A stretch of DNA of 64,000 nucleotides, taken from Streptomyces cavernae (GTDB taxonomy: Bacteria; Actinomycetota; Actinomycetes; Streptomycetales; Streptomycetaceae). The stretch spans positions 1 through 64,000 of the forward strand of contig NZ_RPDJ01000005.1 of assembly GCF_004023625.1 (NCBI RefSeq), written 5' to 3'. Numbering within the stretch: position 1 is the stretch's first letter; every line of letters begins with the position of its first letter. This document shows, in pieces, positions 15,636 through 23,463 of the stretch. The notes under the pieces are model-generated. The model did no database searches and was not told where the DNA came from. It saw only the letters and a program-made list of their open reading frames with translations. A program made the translations under genes and the position numbers.

Positions 15636-16586
15636 TCAACACCCCTTCGGCCGCCGCCTCTGCTGGGTGAGCGCCGCCCCCACCAGCACCACGACCGCTC
15701 CCACCGGCGTGGACCACGTCAGCGGTTCTCCCAGGATCGCCACGCCCGCCGCCGTCGCGATCACCGGGATGAAATACGTGACCATCTGGCCCGTCGTGGG
15801 GCCGGCCTCGGCGACCAGACCGTACTGGAGAAGGACGGCGAAGCCGGTACCGAGGACGCCCAGAGCGGCGACGGCCAGCAGCGGAACGAAGGGGAAGCGG
15901 TTCGGCACCGAGGTGAACAGCGGGGTGACCACGGCCAGTTGCGCCGTGGCGAGCAGCAACTGGGCGCCCGTCATGGACAGATGGGAGTCACTGCTGTCGG
16001 CGAGGGTGCGGCGGACGTAGATCCAGCCGATCGGGTAACTGAGCGAGGCCAGCAGCGCCATCGTCGTTCCCGCGGCATCCAGCCCGTGGAAGCCCTGCCA
16101 GGCACCGAGCACGGTGAGCACGCCCAGGAAACCGACGCCGAGACCGGCCACCCGGCGGCGGGTCGGCCGGTCCTCGGAGAGGGCGACCAGCGACAGGGCC
16201 ATGCCCCACAGGGGTGACGTCGCGTTGCAGATCCCGGCCAGCGTGGACGGGATCGTCAGCTCCGCGTACGAGAACAGCGAGAACGGCAGTGCGTTGAGGA
16301 GGAACGCCGCGACCGCGAGATGGGCCCAGGTGCGCGCACCGCGCGGCAGTCGCTCCCGCTTCACCACCAGTGCGGCCGCGAGCACCGCGGTGCCGAACAC
16401 CAGCCGCCCGAGGGTCACTTGGAAGGGTGCGTAGGCCTGGGTGCCCACCTTGATGAGGAGGAAGCTGAACCCCCAGATCAGGGACAGCACCCCGAAGCGG
16501 ACGCGCCAGTCCAGCGCCGGGCCGCGGCGGGGGGTCACAGTGGTGGGGGATCCGTGCTGCGGCGCGGTCGCTGTGCTCATGCTCAT
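15636..16586 (-). CDS. EamA/DMT-family exporter
   Basis: About 316 residues with ten predicted helices. It contains FGVLSLIWGFSFLLIKVGTQ, VTLGRLVFGTAVLAAALVVK, LPFSLFSYAELTIPSTLAGI, then YFIPVIATAAGVAILGEPLT. It resembles the YdcZ/RhaT-like exporters often found opposite a LysR regulator. ATG 16586 or 16580 gives the expected short cytoplasmic leader. The divergent LysR gene at 16655 is the likely controller but is interrupted by a stop, so expression here may be unregulated. Substrate unknown. Confidence 0.9.
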   Translation of the reverse strand: MSMSTATAPQHGSPTTVTPRRGPALDWRVRFGVLSLIWGFSFLLIKVGTQAYAPFQVTLGRLVFGTAVLAAALVVKRERLPRGARTWAHLAVAAFLLNALPFSLFSYAELTIPSTLAGICNATSPLWGMALSLVALSEDRPTRRRVAGLGVGFLGVLTVLGAWQGFHGLDAAGTTMALLASLSYPIGWIYVRRTLADSSDSHLSMTGAQLLLATAQLAVVTPLFTSVPNRFPFVPLLAVAALGVLGTGFAVLLQYGLVAEAGPTTGQMVTYFIPVIATAAGVAILGEPLTWSTPVGAVVVLVGAALTQQRRRPKGC

Positions 16587-16604
16587 AACGATCCCGAAGC
16601 CGAT

Positions 16605-16646
16605 CTCGTAGCACAAGCGAGACTTGTCGCCAGGTACCTCGTAGCA
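16605..16646. promoter_or_regulatory. LysR-type operator between DMT exporter and lysR
   Basis: The inverted repeat ACAAG (16613-16617) / CTTGT (16623-16627) with a 5-base spacer resembles a T-N11-A LysR box. A 9-bp direct repeat CTCGTAGCA flanks it at 16605-16613 and 16638-16646. The layout fits a recognition site plus an activation site in a divergent promoter. Confidence 0.5.
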
Positions 16647-16654
16647 TCACTTAC

Positions 16655-17614
16655 ATGTTGAACCTGGAGCGCCTGCGTACCCTCGACGCCCTCGCCCGGC
16701 ACGGCTCGGTGAGCGGGGCGGCCGAGGGACTGCACGTGACGACGTCGGCCGTGTCCCAGCAGATGGCCAAGCTGGAGCGCGAGGTGGGGCAGCAACTGCT
16801 CGCCAAGAACGGGCGCGGAGTCCGGCTCACCGACGCGGGCCGGCTGCTGGCCGAGCACGCCGCGCGCATCCTGTCCCAGGTCGAACTCGCGGAGTCCGAC
16901 CTGGAGGCGCAACGCGGGCAGGTCGTCGGCGAGCTGCGGTTGTCCGCGTTTCCGACCGCCGCGCGGGGGCTCTTCCCCACGGCGCTCGCCGCGCTGCGCG
17001 CCGAGCATCCGGCGCTGCGGGTGCGCTCGCAGGAACTGGAGCCCGAGGCCGGGATCGCCCGGGTGGTCCGGGGCGATCTCGACCTGGCGGTGGTGCTCAA
17101 CTGGTACAACAAGCCGCTGGCGCTGCCCGAGGGGCTGGCGAAGGCGGCGATCCTCGACGACGTGGCCGACATCGCGATGCCCGCCGGGCACCGGCTCGCC
17201 GAGCGTGCCGAGGTGGACCTCGCCGAGTTCGCCGACGACGAGTGGATCACTTGAAGCGAGGGCGAGTTCTGCCACGAGTGGCTGATGTACACGCTGCGGA
17301 CCAAGGGCGTCGAACCGTGCGTCGGCCACCGCGCCGCGGAGACGCACACCCAGCTGGCACTGGTGGCGGCGGGGCTCGGCGTGTGTGTGATGCCGCTGCT
17401 CGGGCGGGATCCCGTGCCGCCGGGTGTGGTGATGGTGCCGGTGCGGCAGCGGGTGCGGCGGCATGTGTTCGTGGTGTGGCGTGCCGATGCGGATCGACGG
17501 CCGTCGATCCGGGCGGCGGTGAAGGCGCTGCGGATGGCGGGGGAGTCGGTCGGTTCGGCACGGCCGGGCGGTGCGGTGCGGTCGAGCGAAGGAGTCGTGC
17601 GGCCGAGTGAATGA
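16655..17614 (+). pseudogene. LysR-family regulator interrupted by an in-frame TGA
   Basis: The N-terminal HTH (NLERLRTLDALARHGSVSGA, VTTSAVSQQMAKLEREVGQQ) and a substrate-binding domain are encoded from ATG 16655. Codon 200 is TGA (17252-17254) after DDEWIT. Reading continues in the same frame as SEGEFCHEWLMYTLRTKGVE and then VAAGLGVCVMPLLGRDPVPP to 17614. Relatives usually carry tryptophan after DDEWIT, so a single TGG to TGA change explains the break. The second half of the ligand domain would be lost, leaving a 199-residue truncated regulator. It may be a real recent nonsense mutation or a sequencing error. The last 20 residues merge into tandem repeats. Confidence 0.88.
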
Positions 17615-18054
17615 GTGGTGTGGCCGGGGGCTGTGCGGTGCGGCCGAGCCAATGAGTGGTGCGGCCCGAAGTCTGCGCGGTGCGGCCGAGCGAAGGAGTC
17701 GGGAGTTGAGTTCGGTGGGCCGCGCGGCTGGGCTGCCCTGGGCGGGCGGCTGGGCTGCCCTGGGCGGGCGGGCCGCGCAGCTTAGTCTGCCTCGGTGGCC
17801 CGTGCAGCTGAGCCGCCTTCGATGTCCCGCGCAGCGAATTTCCGGCGATGGGCCGTGCAGGGGAGTTGCCTTCCGTGGGCCGCGGATGAGTCTGCCTCGG
17901 TGGGCCGTACAGGCCAGTGTCTCCGCGGTGGGCCGCGCGGCTGGCCGTCTTCGGTGGCCCGGGCAGGCCAGTCACCTTCGGTGGCCCGGGCAGGCCAGTC
18001 GCCTTCAGTGGCCCACGCAGGCCAGTGCCCGGTGGGCCGCACAGGGAGTGAACC
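17560..18054. repeat. GC-rich minisatellites downstream of lysR
   Basis: Two repeat families fill this gap. At about 17560-17700, units of the type GTGCGGCCGAGCGAAGGAGT begin inside the lysR tail and continue past its stop. At about 17775-18045, units of about 27 bp resemble CTTCGGTGGCCCGGGCAGGC followed by CAGTCAC; the best two copies are adjacent near 17950-18003. No gene or RNA is recognised. Confidence 0.75.
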
Positions 18055-18591
18055 TCAAAGCGACGACAGCTTGCGGAAGTCCCAGGAGGCGATCGTTTTC
18101 GGGGTCAGGCGGAGCCAGGCGTGCCGGCCGTCGTGCGGCATCTCCTCGAGGCCGAAGTTCTTCCGTGCGAACAGCCGTTCAAGCGGCTGGAGTTCCGGGT
18201 CGGGCGTACCTGTCCGCGGGGTTTCGCCCACGAACTCCACGGTCCCGGACAGTTCGACGCCGCGCAGTTCCCCGTACTCCTCGCCGGCGTCGATCGCGAC
18301 AGCGACCCGCGGATCACGCCGCAGTTCGGCCCACCGCTTGCTGCGCGTGGTCGAGTACAGCCACAGTGAGGTACCGTCCCAGATGAACCAGAGCGGGCTG
18401 ACGTGCGGGTCGCCGTCCTCCGACACCGTCGCGACACGGCACGTGCGCTGGGTGGCCAGGAACTCGTCCAGTTCCTCCGACGTCATCATGATCTTCCGGC
18501 CACGGCGTTGGGGAGCGGGCGTGTGAGCCGCTCCCTCCTCAGCCGCTTCCTCCGCAGCCGTCTTCTCCCCAGTAGTCTTCTCCGCGACCAT
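18055..18591 (-). CDS. Pyridoxamine 5'-phosphate oxidase-family / F420-type split-barrel protein
   Basis: A 178-residue protein. Residues 1-35 are Glu/Ala/Lys-rich and likely disordered (KTTGEKTAAEEAAEEGAA). The barrel contains MMTSEELDEFLATQRTCRVA, HVSPLWFIWDGTSLWLYSTT, RDPRVAVAIDAGEEYGELRG. This pattern is common among actinobacterial flavin or F420-dependent reductases of the PPOX superfamily; the substrate is unknown. ATG 18591 has GGGGAG four bases upstream; ATG 18615 is in frame but lacks a site. It is divergent from the isochorismatase-like gene at 18698. Confidence 0.85.
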   Translation of the reverse strand: MVAEKTTGEKTAAEEAAEEGAAHTPAPQRRGRKIMMTSEELDEFLATQRTCRVATVSEDGDPHVSPLWFIWDGTSLWLYSTTRSKRWAELRRDPRVAVAIDAGEEYGELRGVELSGTVEFVGETPRTGTPDPELQPLERLFARKNFGLEEMPHDGRHAWLRLTPKTIASWDFRKLSSL

Positions 18592-18697
18592 CGGCTCCCC
18601 CTCTCCTCGCGTCATCTGACGGGGCATCAGAAAGCATGGGCCGTCTTCCACCCGCACGCAAGGGAAGCTACGCTCGGCCGCTCGCGAGAGGGGGGTC

Positions 18698-19348
18698 ATG
18701 CCGTCACAGGAAGAGCTCAGCGTACTCCTCGACCCAGCGACCACCGTGCTGCTCACCGTCGAGTGCCAGCAGGGGGTCGTCGGCGTGGACAGCGCCCTGC
18801 CCGAGCTCGCCAAGGAGGCCCGTGCCTCGGGTGCGCTGGCCAATGTCGCCCGGCTGGTGGCCGGTGCGCACGAGTGCGGGGTCCAGGTGATCCACGCGGT
18901 CGCCGAGCGGCGGCCCGACGGCCGGGGCGCCAATCACAACGCGCGGCTGTTCCGCGCCGCGGAGCGGCTGCCGGTGCAGCAGCTGACGGGGAGCCGGGCG
19001 GTGCGCGTGGCCCCGCCGATCGAGGTGGCCGACAGCGACCTCGTGGTGCGGCGGCTGCACGGGCTGTCGCCGCTGGCCGGCACCGACGTCGATCCGCTGC
19101 TGCGCAATCTCGGCTGCCGGACGCTGATCGTGACCGGCGTCTCGGCCAATGTTGCCGTTCCCAACGCCGTCTTCGACGCGGTGAACCACGGCTATGTCGT
19201 CGTGGTTCCCGCGGATGCCATCGCGGGGGTGCCCTCCGACTACACCCCCGCGATGGTCCGCAACACGCTCGCCCTGGTTTCGACCATCACCTCGACGGAC
19301 GGCGTGCTGTCCTGTTTCCGGCGATCGCACCGGGTCAGGCGAGGGTGA
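18698..19348 (+). CDS. Isochorismatase-fold hydrolase lacking the catalytic cysteine
   Basis: A 216-residue Rossmann-like hydrolase. The first strand is TTVLLTVECQQGVVGVD, where most family members have Asp (VIDMQ) in place of this Glu. The later VTGVSANVAVPNAVFDAVNH segment shows no Cys at the nucleophile position. It may be a non-thiol hydrolase of isochorismatase type or a binding protein; relatives with VSVNVA are common in actinomycetes. AGGGGGGT precedes ATG 18698. The 3' end overlaps the convergent Rieske gene by 14 bp. Confidence 0.83.
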   Translation: MPSQEELSVLLDPATTVLLTVECQQGVVGVDSALPELAKEARASGALANVARLVAGAHECGVQVIHAVAERRPDGRGANHNARLFRAAERLPVQQLTGSRAVRVAPPIEVADSDLVVRRLHGLSPLAGTDVDPLLRNLGCRTLIVTGVSANVAVPNAVFDAVNHGYVVVVPADAIAGVPSDYTPAMVRNTLALVSTITSTDGVLSCFRRSHRVRRG

Positions 19349-19793
19349 TCGAGTCCCCGCTGACGGTGATCTTCGCTTCGGTCAGCCCGCTGGTCGCGGG
19401 GCCCTTCTTGACACTGCCGTCCGTGACGCTGAACTGGCTGCCGTGGGCGGGGCAGGTGATGACGCCCTTGTCCACGCTGTTCACCTTCTGCTGCTGGTGA
19501 GGGCAAACCACGGAGTAGGCCTTGAACTCGCCGGCCGTCGGCTGGGTGACGACCACTCCCTGCTCGGCGAACACCTTGCCGCCGCCCTCCGGAATGTCAC
19601 TGGTCTTGGCCAGCGCGGCACCGCCGGAGGAGCCGGACGATTCGGAGGCGCCGGACGAGCCCGAGGTACCCGACGAGCTGTCGTCGGAGCCTCCGCACGC
19701 GGTCAGCGTGGCGGCGATACCGACCCCGCCCAGCGCTGCCAGGATGGTGCGACGACAGAGCGCGGGCGAAGACTGCAGCGGTTCGCTGGACAT
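19335..19793 (-). CDS. Tat-exported Rieske [2Fe-2S] lipoprotein
   Basis: A 152-residue precursor. The N-terminus has a twin-arginine signal (LCRRTILAALGG), a short hydrophobic stretch and a lipobox LTACGG, so it should be folded in the cytoplasm, exported by Tat and lipid-anchored. A Ser/Gly linker follows, rich in SSGTSGSSGASESSG. The Rieske domain has ligands in VVCPHQQQ and ITCPAHGSQF, the CxH and CxxH pair. A ferredoxin-like electron-transfer role at the outer membrane face is likely; partner unknown. ATG 19793 has GGAAGGGA about 8 bases upstream. It is not next to cytochrome bc genes, so it is not the qcr Rieske. Confidence 0.92.
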   Translation of the reverse strand: MSSEPLQSSPALCRRTILAALGGVGIAATLTACGGSDDSSSGTSGSSGASESSGSSGGAALAKTSDIPEGGGKVFAEQGVVVTQPTAGEFKAYSVVCPHQQQKVNSVDKGVITCPAHGSQFSVTDGSVKKGPATSGLTEAKITVSGDSITLA

Positions 19794-19900
19794 AGTGGCG
19801 GTCCCTTCCACAGATGTGCTGTGCGCGTGGTTGTGCAGATGTGCGTATGCGTAGATGTGCGTTGAGCCACCAAGGGGTACGAGATCGTCACCCCGGTAGT

Positions 19901-22072
19901 TCAGGTGGCCCGGGAATTGAGTGACTTCTTGATGAAATCGAGATCGAGACGTAGAAGGCTGTCTATCACGCCTTCCCGAGTCACCAGGTGCGTGGCGTCC
20001 GCCAGCGGGAGCACGGTGTGCGGCCGGCCCGCCGCCAGCAGTGCCGCCGAGAGGCGCAGGGTGTGCCCCACCACCACGTTGTCGTCCGCCGTGCCGTGCA
20101 CGAGCATCAGCGGCCGCGTGAGCTTGTGCGCGTGGGCCACCAGGGAGCAGCGCTCGTAGTGGTCGTGATGCACGTCCGGATGTCCCATGAAGCGCTCCTT
20201 CCAGTGGGTGTCGTACAGCCTGAGGTCGGTCGGCGGCGCACCCGCCACGGCCGCGTGGAACACGTCGGGCCGGTGGATCACCGCGCCCGCCGCGAGATAG
20301 CCGCCGAAGGACCAGCCGCGGATCGCCACCCGGCCGAGGTCCAGGTCCGGGAAGAGCGCCCCGGCGGCGCGTACGGCATCGGCCTGGTCCTCGATCGCCG
20401 GCAGCAGCTGGTCGTGGTGGATGGCCGTCTCCCACGCCCGGTCGCGCCCCGGGGTGCCGCGGCCGTCGACGCTGAGCACGGCGAAGCCCTGCTCGGCGTA
20501 CCACTGGTTCACGGCGTGGTACCAGGCCCTGGTCCGCATGACCGTCTGGAGGCCGGGCCCGCCGTAGGAGTGCACGACGACCGGCACCCGCGCGGCCCCC
20601 GGCTCGTAGGAGGACGGCAGGTACAGCGCCGCCCGCAGCTCCCGCTCGCCAAGCGTCAGGAAGCGGGGCCGTGCCTCGACCACGGGGCGCTCGGCCGGCA
20701 CCTCGATGCGTCCGGCGGGCTTGCCGTCACGCAGGACCGTCACCGTGTGCCCGTCAAGCGTCCTGCTGTCCAGCACGACGGTGCCGCCCCCGACGGCCGC
20801 GGTGTGCACGCCCGGCTCGTCGGTCAGCCGGACGAAGCCGTCCTCGGGGTCGTACGTCCAGACGTGCGCCTCGGTCGGGTCCTCGCTCGCGGTGAAGAAG
20901 ACCCGGTCGCCGACGGCACCGAGCAGGGCACGAACGTACATGCCTTCGGGTGTGCGTACCGAAGTGCCGGTCATCCTGAGGCCGCGCGTGCCCTCCTGCG
21001 TGGTCACCACCAGTCCGCACGCGGCCGTCCGGAGCGGTGATCCGGGCACGAACTCCAGCCAGGAGGCCTCCTGTTGGTGATGGAGGAGTCCGGTGGTGCC
21101 GGTCGCCGGGTCGATGCTCAGGATGTGCGCCGACCGCTGGTCGCGGGTCTGGACGACGGTGAAGGGGCCGTTGCCGTCCCAGCCCGCCTCGACGACGTAC
21201 TCGAACGCCGGGTCCGTCCAGTCGGCCGCGGGGTGCCCGGTCGTGGCCCGGGCGGGGAGGCCCACCTCGACCCGGGTGCCGTCCAACCGGATGACGTGCA
21301 GGGAGAGTTCGGCGTTGACGGTGCCCGCGAGGGGGTAGCGGACCGCGCGGGGCGGACGGGTGGGGTCGGCCGGGTTCGAGATGTACCAGCGCTGGACCGG
21401 CGTGGTGTCGGCGCGGACAACGAGCAGGGCGTCCCCGGCCGGCGACCACCAGAACGAGTGGGCGCGGTGCACCGACTCGGCCGAGACATGGTCGGCGAGC
21501 CCGTACGTCACCTCCGGACCCTCCGGCTCGGCGAGCGCCCGGTCGTCCGTGCCGTCGATGTTCACGACGCGCAGCGCGCCGTCGGTGACGTAGGCGATGC
21601 GGGAGCCGTCGGGGCTGGGCCGGGGGGTGACGGCCGGGCCGGCCGTCGGGACGCGGCGGGGGGCAGGGCCGTCCGTGCGCACGATCCACACCTCGCCCGA
21701 CAGCGCGAAGACAGCCGTGCGGACCGCCGCGTCCGTGGCGTAGGCGACGATGCCGGAGCTCTGCTCACGTGCCCGCTCGCGACGGACCAGCTCGGCCTCC
21801 GGGATCTCCTCGGCCCCGTCCGCGGCGGCGCCGAGCGCGAGCGGGTCGGCGAGCATCCGCTCGGTGCCGTCCTCGTGCAGCCACAGCCCGCTGACGGTGG
21901 ACCGGCCGCTCCCGGTGCGTACGAAGAGCACCCGCTCGCCGTCCGGGGAGACGGCTAACCGGCCGGGCACACCGAGCGTGAAGCGTTTGGTGCGGGCGAG
22001 CTGGAGGGGCAGGTCCTCGTGGGCCGGCCGGTGGTCGGGGCCGGGTGCGCTCATGGGTGTTCCCTTCGTCAT
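19901..22072 (-). CDS. S9-family prolyl oligopeptidase / dipeptidyl-peptidase IV-like
   Basis: A protein of about 723 residues. Residues 30-430 form the beta-propeller (LAVSPDGERVLFVRTGSGRS, PRPSPDGSRIAYVTDGALRV). The alpha/beta-hydrolase domain follows, with nucleophile GWSFGGYL, acid HGTADDNV and histidine ATHLVT. It would release dipeptides or trim small peptides, probably in the cytoplasm as no signal peptide is seen. The start may be ATG 22072 (AGAGG seven bases upstream) or ATG 22054 (AAGGGA six upstream). It is divergent from the HipA-like kinase with a gap of only 55 bp. Confidence 0.93.
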   Translation of the reverse strand: MTKGTPMSAPGPDHRPAHEDLPLQLARTKRFTLGVPGRLAVSPDGERVLFVRTGSGRSTVSGLWLHEDGTERMLADPLALGAAADGAEEIPEAELVRRERAREQSSGIVAYATDAAVRTAVFALSGEVWIVRTDGPAPRRVPTAGPAVTPRPSPDGSRIAYVTDGALRVVNIDGTDDRALAEPEGPEVTYGLADHVSAESVHRAHSFWWSPAGDALLVVRADTTPVQRWYISNPADPTRPPRAVRYPLAGTVNAELSLHVIRLDGTRVEVGLPARATTGHPAADWTDPAFEYVVEAGWDGNGPFTVVQTRDQRSAHILSIDPATGTTGLLHHQQEASWLEFVPGSPLRTAACGLVVTTQEGTRGLRMTGTSVRTPEGMYVRALLGAVGDRVFFTASEDPTEAHVWTYDPEDGFVRLTDEPGVHTAAVGGGTVVLDSRTLDGHTVTVLRDGKPAGRIEVPAERPVVEARPRFLTLGERELRAALYLPSSYEPGAARVPVVVHSYGGPGLQTVMRTRAWYHAVNQWYAEQGFAVLSVDGRGTPGRDRAWETAIHHDQLLPAIEDQADAVRAAGALFPDLDLGRVAIRGWSFGGYLAAGAVIHRPDVFHAAVAGAPPTDLRLYDTHWKERFMGHPDVHHDHYERCSLVAHAHKLTRPLMLVHGTADDNVVVGHTLRLSAALLAAGRPHTVLPLADATHLVTREGVIDSLLRLDLDFIKKSLNSRAT

Positions 22073-22127
22073 TCGTGTTCCTCTCGACGTGCTCGGACGG
22101 ACGGACACACCCCAGTAACCTGGGGCG

Positions 22128-22892
22128 ATGCTCAAGGAAGTCATCGCGACCCGCTACATCACGCCGTTGCGCGAGGGCGGCTCGCTGCCCGGCCTCGTGG
22201 AAGCCGACGATCTCCGGACGTACGTCATGAAGTTCACCGGCGCCGGACAGGGGCGGAAGACCCTCGTCGCGGAGGTCATCTGCGGTGAACTGGCCCGTCG
22301 GCTGGGCCTCAGGGTGCCCGGGCTGGTGACGATCGGGCTGGACCCCGTGCTCGGACTCGGTGAACCGGATCCTGAGGTGCAGGAGCTGCTGAAGGCGAGC
22401 GGCGGACGCAATCTCGGAATGGACTTCCTGTCCCGCGCGATCGGATTCGATGCGCTCGCCCACCGGGTGAGCCCGCGGGAAGCCGGGCGGACCGTGTGGT
22501 TCGACGCCCTGGTCAACAACGTCGACCGATCGTGGCGGAATCCTAACATGCTTGTGAAACAAGGGGAGTTGTGGCTCATCGATCACGGCGCCACCCTGAT
22601 CTGGCACCACAACTGGCCCGGCGCCCGGGCCTCCGCCGCGAAACCCTATGACGCCTCCGACCACGCCCTCGCCCCCTTCGGCCCCGAAGTCGGCGCCGCC
22701 GCGGCGGAGTTGGCTCCACTGGTCACCGAGAAGCTACTGGCCGAGGTCACCGCCGAGATCCCCGACGAATGGCTCGTCGACGAGCCCGGCTTCGACACAC
22801 CCGACGCGGTGCGCCACGCCTACGCGGAGCCGCTGCTGACGCGGGCCGCCGTCATCCACGAACGCATCGAGGGCATCGAGGGGGCCAAGTGA
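22128..22892 (+). CDS. HipA-like kinase domain protein
   Basis: A 254-residue protein of the small HipA family. The ATP lysine is probably Lys35 in TYVMKFTGAGQG. The catalytic loop is NNVDRSWRNPNM (Asp133, Asn140) and the metal site is LIDHGATL (Asp152), which match HipA kinase motifs in order. Unlike the HipA toxin of E. coli (about 440 residues) it lacks the N-terminal HipA subdomain, and no HipB antitoxin is nearby. Its stop overlaps the start of a DUF3037 gene (GTGA), so the two proteins are made together. The role is unknown; a kinase/partner module, perhaps defence or persistence related, is inference. Confidence 0.87.
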   Translation: MLKEVIATRYITPLREGGSLPGLVEADDLRTYVMKFTGAGQGRKTLVAEVICGELARRLGLRVPGLVTIGLDPVLGLGEPDPEVQELLKASGGRNLGMDFLSRAIGFDALAHRVSPREAGRTVWFDALVNNVDRSWRNPNMLVKQGELWLIDHGATLIWHHNWPGARASAAKPYDASDHALAPFGPEVGAAAAELAPLVTEKLLAEVTAEIPDEWLVDEPGFDTPDAVRHAYAEPLLTRAAVIHERIEGIEGAK

Positions 22893-23326
22893 CCGTGGGC
22901 AGCAAAGAAACCGAGGGCGCCGACAGTGCCGACGGTGCCGACGGCGCCGAGCGGGACGTCTTCGAGTACGCGCTGGTGCGGGTGGTACCACGCGTCGAAC
23001 GCGGCGAGTGCATCAACGCCGGCGTGCTCGTGTACTGCCGCGCCCGGTCCTTCGTGGCCGCCCGGACGCATCTGGACGAGGCCCGGCTGCTCGCGCTGGA
23101 CCCGGAGGCGGACATCGAGGGCGTTCAGGCTGCGCTGCGCGCCGTCGAGGGAGTGTGCGCCGGTGGCACCCGGGCCGGGCAGGCGGCGCACGACGACGCC
23201 GGACGGCGGTTCCGCTGGCTGATCGCGCCCCGTTCCACCGTCGTGCAGCCGGGGCCCGTGCACACCGGTCTCACCGCCGATCCGGCGGCCGAGGTGGAGC
23301 GGTTGCTCGATCTGCTGGTCAGGTAA
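22889..23326 (+). CDS. DUF3037 protein coupled to HipA-like kinase
   Basis: A 145-residue protein. A short Ala/Asp/Gly linker (GADSADGADGAER) precedes FEYALVRVVPRVERGECINA then GVLVYC, the signature of DUF3037. Function of the domain is unknown. GTG 22889 overlaps the kinase stop, with GAGGGGG just upstream; GTG 22895 is also possible. The HipA-like kinase plus DUF3037 pairing recurs across bacteria, as I recall, and argues for a shared function. Confidence 0.87.
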   Translation: MTVGSKETEGADSADGADGAERDVFEYALVRVVPRVERGECINAGVLVYCRARSFVAARTHLDEARLLALDPEADIEGVQAALRAVEGVCAGGTRAGQAAHDDAGRRFRWLIAPRSTVVQPGPVHTGLTADPAAEVERLLDLLVR

Positions 23327-23350
23327 AGAACCACAGCGGGCCGTCGGCCG

Positions 23351-23379
23351 TTGACACCGCGTGCCAGGGCTTCTAGCGT
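23351..23379 (+). promoter_or_regulatory. Sigma-HrdB-type promoter of the SDR operon
   Basis: TTGACA (23351-23356), a 17-base spacer and TAGCGT (23374-23379) form a near-consensus vegetative promoter 84 bases before the first SDR start. Confidence 0.7.
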
Positions 23380-23397
23380 CACGTCTGGTCAAGGTAC

Positions 23398-23411
23398 TAA
23401 GCGGTCGCTCA
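23398..23411. promoter_or_regulatory. TetR-type operator downstream of the SDR promoter
   Basis: TAAGCGGTCGCTCA is an inverted repeat (TAAGCG / CGCTTA with one mismatch) located about 19 bases after the -10. The TAAGCG-nn-CGCTTA form is common for TetR regulators of fatty-acid and acyl-CoA genes; no such regulator is adjacent. Confidence 0.45.
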
Positions 23412-23463
23412 TTTGATGGGGGACCGTGGGGCAAGGGCTTCCCTAGGCGAGGAGAATCAGCAC

